Shown piece by piece: positions 9,401-18,400 of a DNA stretch of 19,856 bases (position 1 is the first letter of the stretch; every line of letters starts with the position of its first letter). The DNA is from Saccoglossus kowalevskii (lineage: Eukaryota > Hemichordata > Enteropneusta > Harrimaniidae), in the NCBI RefSeq assembly GCF_000003605.2, contig NW_003134365.1:214043-233898 (forward strand), written 5' to 3'. The position numbers and the translations under genes are program-made. The notes under the pieces were generated by a model, which saw only the letters and a list, made by a program, of their open reading frames with translations, ran no database searches and was not told the DNA's origin.

Positions 9401-12400
9401 CGTAAGAAGAAGTGACGTGATGAGCAAGGTAAGAATGGATCACGATGGATATTCAGTCCAAGGAAATTGGCCACAGGAATCTGACGTCTTCCCGAAAACG
9501 GTGACCCAGGTGAGGATGTAGACGATGTGGTGCTTGATGTTGACTGAACAGTTGTCGCAGTCGACGATGACGTGCTAGTTGGACTCGATTGAACTGCAAA
9601 TACAAAGAAACACAAATGCTGAAAATACATTCACAAAGTGTCAAGGCTGAAAACCCTGAAAACTGCACAAAACATTTTCGCTATGTTGTGAAAAGCAAAA
9701 ACAGCTTATAATATTATTCAGTGAAATACTACATGCTGTACTACTGTAAAGGCATTTATTATTCACTGGGTTTTAAATTCGCTATTTTCTCATCCAATGA
9801 TTTATTCAATCCAATCATTGAATATAACCCTACCTGTTGTAGAGGATGTGGAGGAGGACGTAGTTGTATTTGCAGGAGTACGCCTCCTACCAGGCGTTAC
9901 ACTGTGAACAGTTGCACCAGTGCTCTCAATAGATTCCACTAAAGACTGCAGAAATTCATCGGATAAACCCCCTTCATCGTCAATGTCAGGTCCACCGTCA
10001 CCAGTTCCACCGCCGTTGCCACCACCACCACCAGTGCTGCTGCTGATGTTGCCACCACCAGTGCCACCGCTACCACCAAGAGTGGCATAATATGCCCCAG
10101 GTCTCAAAAACGCACCTGGTCCAAAAGTACCGGATGCCAGGTTAGTAGCAGATGGTCTTGTGGATGTTGTTGTGCTACTTGTCGAAGTGTTGGAGACTGT
10201 CCTGTTACTGAGATTCACCACTATGGAATTAAAAACAGTAATTATTAAATTAACAACTTGAAATGTTGTTCTTCACTTTTGTCACTGGAAAACTGTCACA
10301 CAAAACAGGTACCTACAACACTTCTGTTCATTTCACAGACATAATTTCACCTATGAGAAAACAAATCAAAATTAGACTATGACAAAAACACTGGTTGTGG
10401 ATGTTTCTGGAATGTGTTTTTCACTAATAATTTATCATTTTGAGTACTGCCTGTACATATTCATAATCTAACATCTCAAAAGATATTGATTTGGAAAAAA
10501 ACAATAGAATTTACTGCAGTGATTGTGCATAAAGTACCAGGATGTGTGACCTTAAGAGGTCATGGAAAATACCAGGATGTGTGACCTTTAGAGGTCATGG
10601 GAAATACCAGGATGTATGAGCATTGAGGTCATGAAAAGTACAAAGTATGATCAGTTGTCGGTCATACTTTGGCAGTGAGCGAGCGCCCTCATACAATTTA
10701 CCTGACCCTGACCAAAACTGTGGGTTTGTATCTGTTGAACTTGAACCAGGTTTGTATTCTTACCCTGTATGCTATGGGCAATAGGTATCATCATTATAGA
10801 ACTGCCAGTGGTATTAGAACCAGGAGGAAGTGGACCGACAGTTGTTGATCCAGTACCACTAGGATTACCCATTCGTTGCTGACCAATGTTAATAACTGCG
10901 GGAAATCCAAACATGTTGTGATAATTAGAATCTTTAAATGCCAGACGAGGTCTCATCCATGTCCTTATGAAGAAATTGTGGTGATCCAAAATTTGGTTGA
11001 GATCTATGTTTGTGACTAGTCTGTGTCCAAACTGTGATGGAAATATAAGCCATTTATGAATTCAGCTGAATTCTACTTTCATTGTTGAAGTTATGTTTTT
11101 TTTGAAGTAATAATTTCATGTTGACTTCCATAAAAAGTCGACTGACTGTTAGTATTAGTTAGTAGTTAGTAATGGCATTAGTCAACTTCCAAAATGATAA
11201 AAAAAAATTTATGAAAATATCTACATTCTGTCAGGAGAAAATTACCATTTTTTAGTCGAGTATGTTATTTTAGCACTTGACGAATGAGAACGAAATATCG
11301 GCATATGCAGACTGATATGAGCACGGCACCATTGATCACTATACACATCAAAGATTAATTCGCCAATGAGAACACGGCTAATAAATATATTTCTATTTGT
11401 TCTAATTAGTATACTTACTCCATACTTCTCAAAAAAAGCCAGTTAATCTTAGTGGATTAATGGATAACACGCATTCTAACTAAGCATGTATGTATAGAGT
11501 AGTACAATAGATTATGCTGTCAAGTGTTTGACAAGTTGACTCAATATTTTTGATGTTTGCCGCTGTCATTTAGGGGAGATAGTCCCTCAAAGTAAGACGT
11601 ATTCATCGGTTGACCTCTGTTTATGGGAAGGCTTGTACAACAAATAAAACATACCCAGTGCTTTTCAACCAATCAGTACGTTCTATTGCAGGACTATATG
11701 CACTAAATGTCCTTTTCTCAAATCAAATCTCTTAGTTCTCAACTAGGACTTTTATACAATGATGCAATACTGACAAAGTTGCTAAGAAACCACAAGGGTT
11801 GGGTTCAAACGTGGAACTCATACAGCAGTCGATCTGACAGACATGCTGCTCAATATGCTATACGGAACTTGATTCTGTCATTGGCTTGTGTGCTAGTTCA
11901 TTCTATGATTGTTTGTTAGATCATGAATATTCATATGTTGATTATTATGCAGATTATGCGTATACAGCCTGCCTGTCTTTATTTCAGTATGCAAATTGTA
12001 AGAGAGCAATGACCACAAATTCAGACAAGCACACATGTTCTGTATGCATGCATTGCATAACAAATTTTTTAAACCTTTTATACCATATTTCACTTGCAAA
12101 TAAGGACATGATCCCCTCTCCAAGAATTTCATATGAAATAGTTTACAGGACTCAGTGAAGGCCTACAAAAGTATGAACATTTCCACAAAACATATATCCT
12201 ATAAATGGCTTGGGGCAGTAGATTTTAAATCTGATAAAGCCCTCCTACTTGGACTCTTCTAGGATATAAATTTCTCCCCGTAATAAAATGACTCAGGTCA
12301 GACTATATATGCCAGAAAAGTCTTTGCAGTCAAGCTTTATCAAATATACATAAACTTTCAACATCAGTAGATTCGCTAGTTTAAATGTTTCGGACATACA

Positions 12401-15400
12401 ACTTGTCTAATCATGTGTGAATCTAAACAAGAAATTAGGCCAAAGACGATTTTTTTTTACTGGTAATTGTGAAACTCACCTGTCCACTGGGACAAGTAAT
12501 TTCTGGGAACTACTACATCTGGACAAAATCAGACTGCGAAGGACAGTTGAAAAGGCCACAATTTTGTTTCCTATATGTGACATTAGACAGAGTGGAAATT
12601 ATACAAGCAGGAGAGCAAATCCGTGTGAGAATAAGATATTGACTTTACATGTTGGTGGTGACGGTGTGGTCTGCGAACTGCTAGTTGATGTTACTGATGA
12701 TGTTGATACTGGTGCTGCTGCCGATGCCATCCCAGTTGACATTCTTGCTCCTAAAGTTGCATCTGTCGTGGTTACATTCCCATTGGGCTGTTAAAAAAAC
12801 ACACACAAAGAAGAAATGAATAGTAGTGCTAGATTAATTAGTATGAAACATGAAAAAAATTAATTAGGATGCAAATTGGTCTTAATTAGAATAAAAACTA
12901 ATTAGATAATGAGGATCAAGTTTTCATCTCACATAACATCAAAATACAACAAGTATGAACAAAGAAATCAAAATGGCCACTAGTCGGCCATACTAAACTG
13001 AATCATGAAACAAAATACTGTGTTCATTGGGTTTAATTTTAGCACATTTGATGTTGCAGAGATACTGCGTTTAAAAACTCACTGGACTGGGAAGAAAATA
13101 ATACATTTTATTGTTGAAGTTAAATATTCACTGGATTTTAAAGGGAGGTAGTCGTCACCTTCGCATGCATGCGTCAGATGGCTATTGCGTGTCATTGTTT
13201 ATAAACAAGCGTCTACCCATGAGTCTTTGCATTTTAGCGCGTGTTGTTATCGTTGATTGGGAGGTGCGCAGGTGATGATCCTTCTGCTTTAATTTAACAT
13301 ATTTAACTGCCAATGAAAAAATGTGAAGATAAACCCAGCAAATAATGAAGGCCTATATTATAATATACATCTATGGCTGATAAAAGGTGAATAATTCAGT
13401 AGTAACCCTCTGGTGGGCAGATTAATATTCATAAAGGCATCAGTAATAGATAGTTTCTTCCATTTTTTTGATATTTAAGAAAAAAATATATGTATACATT
13501 TTTTAAATAAAGACAATCCATTATGAAAATTGCTAAATATCAGAGAGATTGCAAGCAACATAATCCGTAGAATAAAAGTGAAAGAAACTTTGAAAGTAGC
13601 CAGTTAAGTAGAAGCATTTATACAAGGCAAAATTTGATATGTTGAAAAATAAAAACACACAAGAACATACAATGTACAAGCTGTTCTCTGATTGGTCAAA
13701 CTGTTAGGTGTTAGGGTTGAGTAGCCAATCAGGCACAATCTAGTAAGCTGCATTGCATTGCATTGCATTGAATTGACTTAAAGCAGCTTAGACTCGGAGC
13801 AGCACCAGATTATTCAACAGTGAAACTCACCAACATAGCTCCACGTGCACTCTGCTGTAACATCTGAAACGCAGGTGTTGGCGGCGCTCTTAGTATCCGT
13901 GGTGACGGTGTCATGAAATCTACCATACAGTCTGACATGCTGTGGTAAGCATGGCTGATATAGTGCAATATTTCAGTCACTAAATTACAATCTCTCTGGG
14001 CAGAACGTACAGCATTCTCCTGTGAAAATTAATTAAAGTTATCATCTTTCATCTACTAAATTGATATCTTTATTAAAGACAGAATAACAAGTGAAATCTC
14101 CTTGGCAAAAAAAAAAGCATGTGAAAAGCCACAGGTTTTATAATAAAAAGGTCCATGTATGGTTTAAAATTAAGTTCAAGCACAGTCGTTGTAAGCAGTT
14201 TCTATCAAGTGTCAGTTTTTGCCGTCTTAAGTCACTTTATACATTGTACATGTACCAGTAGGTCCAAAGGATATATAACAATGAATATAATAGCAATGAC
14301 TTTATCAGGGATTTTTTTAAACAAGGGAACAGGAGTGCAGCGCCCTCATGTCATGGCCATGCGCCCCCTTACCCTGTGGAGCAGATCCTCTGGCAACCAT
14401 AAAATTCTGATTGACCAGGAATCACATGTGGTAACAGTCTACAACTGTGACTTGTCTGATAGTAATTTTGGCCCCAAGGAAGCCATAGAATGCTCCATTT
14501 TAACTTAGAACTATCAAAATCTCCACACCCTGCTAGGGAGAATCTTATCTCCCCCACTTTGTGGCGTCGCTAAATTGCAGTGCTCCCTCTTGCATTTTTT
14601 CCTAGAAAAACCTGTTTATGCCTCAATTTGATAATAAATTTCCTATGTCTGGAATGTGTGTGTTTTCAATGCAACCAAAGATGTTTTTTCATAATAGGAT
14701 CAAATCATTACATAAAGTGTAATTGATAAAGACTTACATTCCCAGTAAAACTAGGGTCTTGTCTCATAAGCTGTTGAAATCTGTCTAAATGTGGCCGTAA
14801 GCGGTTGTGTAATGTAGCCATTTCATCTACCAAATCAGCCATTGTTCCAACGTTGGGATGACTACAAAATGACAAATCAAGTGTTATACAGGTCTCAACA
14901 ATATATGGATACCATAGCAACCAACGGTCAGTATTTGAAAACAAGACAGATGTAATACTTGGCAGTATATAAAGATATGAACTGGCATTTTGTAGCTTTT
15001 TGGAGATTTATCGTAACAGTGGATCACACACAATTTACCGGTAAGGATGTTTGTGAATTCAAATTATATTGTTACCATGGTTGCATGGATACACAGAAAA
15101 CCTTTATTGGCCAGACCAATATTTTTTTTGGAATCACAATTTGTATGATTTGCACTAGAATAAATATTTAAATCTGAATATAGATTTTACCAGGCTTAAT
15201 CACTACAATAACATGCAAGATTACTAAGCTCTGTACCAAGTTTATTATACTTACTTCAAGCCTAATGTTATTTGTGAAAGCAAAGAACTAGTTAATGATC
15301 TTGGACTTGTACTTCCACTGCTTGTAGTGGTAGTGGCAGTCGTAGAAGCGGTACCCGAGGAGGCTGTGGTATCCGAAGTGGTAGTATCCATGCTTTCTGT

Positions 15401-18400
15401 TGTACCGTTCCCTCTAGTACTTGACGGTCTGTCACCAGAGCCACGTCTGCTTGGAGTGTACTGAATGGCAAGCAAAGCAGTCAAAATGAAAATTCAAGGT
15501 ATCGTAGTTGGTCTAATGACAATGCAGCTACAATCATAGGGCAAGTATGCCCAAGAATACTTTGGCGGGATAGTGAACATACACAGATTTAATATTGGCA
15601 ATCTATTAACATGAGAACATGTGGACTGGAGATAGCAGGCAGGCATACATATGACAAATACAACAAAATTAACACAGGACATACATCACACTGAACATTT
15701 TTTTTAAATAAACATCTCTTAGTTCTTTCTCAGGTCATGTTTGAACAAAGATATGGTAAATCCTGTGCTGAGCAATATACCTACCTCAAGTCTGTCAATA
15801 ATTTCATTTGCTTGTTGAATCATTCTTCGTACATGTACAACTCGTTGTTGAGATTCACTAAGTAGTTGTGGCGCGGCAATCTGACCTAGATTAATGTGCA
15901 CATCCACTGCAGAGCCATCAGCCTGCAATCACATGAATATGAATATGTATGTGAAGAACCTTGACTTGGTAATAGGGTAGGATAGGTGTAGATACAGTAT
16001 CAACATGCAAAATCATGATGTCTATAGTCATCATCAAAGGAACTTCATTAAAATGGTCTTTATAGACAGGTGGTCTTTGTATGGAGATTTATATGGAGGA
16101 GGTGCTACCATTGCAACTTGAGGAAATTAAAAATGTTTTTACAAATAAAATGCTAATTATTATTTTGTTATCTATAGTAAGCAAAGGCAAATCAGCATAA
16201 ATAATGCATAAGGTGGTCACATAAGACAATTGGTCTTTATACACAGGTTATATGTTATGCCTTGAGACTTACTAAAAGTGGTCACTATACGCAGGTGGTT
16301 TTTATACACAGGTTGATAATATGTTATGCCTTGAGACTTACTAAAAGTTGTCACTATAGACAGGTTGTCTTTATACACAGGTTAGTAATATGTTATGCCT
16401 TGAGACTTACTAAAAGTTGTCACTATATGCAGGTGGTCTTTATACACAGGTTATATGTTATGCCTTGTGACTTACTAAAAGTGGTCACTATACGCAGGTT
16501 GTCTTTATTACACAGGTTAGTAATATGTTATGCCTTGGGACTTACTAAAAGTTGTCACTATATGCAGGTGGTCTTTATACACAGGTTGATAATATGTTAT
16601 GCCTTGGGACTTACTAAAAGTGGTCACTATACACAGGTGGTCTTTATACACAGGTTGAGAATATGTTATGCCTTGGGACTTACTAAAAGTAGTCACTATA
16701 CGCAGGTGGTCTTTATACACAGGTTAGGAATATGTCATGCTTTGGGACTTACTAAAAGTGGTCACTATATGCAGGTGGTCTTTATACACAGGTTAATAAT
16801 ATGTTATGCCCTTGGGACTTACTAAAAGTAGTCACTATAGGCAGGTGGTCTTTATACACAGGTTGATAATATGTTATGCCCTTGGGACTTACTAAAAGTA
16901 GTCACTATACGCAGGTGGTCTTTATACACAGGTTAGGAATATGTCATGCTTTGGGACTTACTAAAAGTGGTCACTATACGCAGGTGGTTTTTATACACAG
17001 GTTGAGAATATGTTATGCCTTGGGACTTACTAAAAGTTGTCACTATATGCAGGTGGTCTTTATACACAGGTTGATAATATGTTATGCCCTTGGGACTTAC
17101 TAAAAGTAGTCACTATAGGCAGGTGGTCTTTATACACAGGTTGATAATATGTTATGCCCTTGGGACTTACTAAAAGTAGTCACTATACGCAGATGGTCTT
17201 TATACACAGGTTGGTAATATGTTATGCCTTGAGACTTGCTAAAAGTGGTCACTATAGGCAGGTTGTCTTTATACACAGGTTGATAATATGTTATGCCCTT
17301 GGGACTTACTAAAAGTAGTCACTATATGCAGGTGGTCTTTATACACAGGTTAGTAATATGTTATGCCTTGTGACTTACTAAAAGTGGTCACTATATGCAG
17401 GTGGTCTTTATACACAGGTTAGTAATATGTTATGCCTTGAGACTTACTAAAAGTGGTCACTATACGCAAATGGTCTTTATACACAGGTTAGTAATATGTT
17501 ATGCCTTGAGACTTACTAAAAGTGGTCACTATACGCAAATGGTCTTTATACACAGGTTAGTAATATGTTATGCCTTGTGACTTACTAAAAGTAGTCACTA
17601 TATGCAGGTGGTCTTTATACACAGGTTGATAATATGTTATGCCTTGGGACTTACTAAAAGTTGTCACTATATGCAGATGGTCTTTATACACAGGTTAGTA
17701 ATATGTTATGCCCTTGGGACTTACTAAAAGTGGTCACTATACGCAGATGGTCTTTATACACAGGTTAGTAATATGTTATGCCTTGTGACTTACTAAAAGT
17801 AGTCACTATATGCAGGTGGTCTTTATACACAGGTTGATAATATGTTATGCCTTGTGACTTACTAAAAGTTGTCACTATATGCAGGTGGTCTTTATACACA
17901 GGTTAGTAATATGTTATGCCTTGGGACTTACTAAAAGTTGTCACTATATGCAGATGGTCTTTATACACAGGTTAGTAATATGTTATGCCTTGGGACTTAC
18001 TAAAAGTAGTCACTATATGCAGGCGGTCTTTATACACAGGTTATATGTTATGCCTTGAGACTTACTAAAAGTGGTCACTATATGCAGGTGGTCTTTATAC
18101 ACAGGTTGATAATATGTTATGCCTTGGGACTTTATTACTAAAAGTGGTCACTATAGGCACTATACACATGCTATGTGTTATGCCTTGGGACTTACAATGT
18201 ACTAAAAGTTGTAATTAATAGGCAGGTCTTTGTATGAACAGGTGATCACTAACATAGGCTTTACTGTATTTTGTTTTTATCTGGCTTAATGCATAAAATA
18301 CTGTAAACATCTTTAATTTCATGGGAGACAAATTTCCGAGAGTCAGTGACTATCTTGTAATGTTATTGCAGCAAAAATCCACCGGTGTCCTAAAGACACA

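Noticed and set aside
10702-10763. Longer form of exon g using donor CAG|gtaaat
   Set aside because: The reading frame stays open, but the exon would end in phase 0 while exon h needs one base, so it would frameshift the protein. It may exist as a minor isoform.
11707-12158. Pair of overlapping plus-strand open frames in the f-g intron
   Set aside because: No domain, no splice context and no codon bias; Cys/Tyr/His-rich composition is typical of chance frames in AT-rich DNA.
12417-12794. 125-residue plus-strand open frame
   Set aside because: It overlaps exon f of BAG6 in antisense, has no recognisable domain, and the antisense reading has splice sites and phase that fit the gene.
13688-13732. 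CTGATTGG / CCAATCAG inverted pair as a CCAAT-box promoter element
   Set aside because: It is deep inside the gene with no other promoter feature nearby; 8-bp inverted words of this sort are expected by chance.
16262-17580. Plus- and minus-strand open frames of 60-190 residues with 23-residue repeats
   Set aside because: They lie wholly in the 69-bp minisatellite; 69 is divisible by three, so open frames follow automatically. They occur on both strands and break wherever a unit gains one base.
16207-18245. CRISPR-like array of direct repeats
   Set aside because: Whole 69-bp units are similar with no unique spacers, and the host sequence is a eukaryotic intron.
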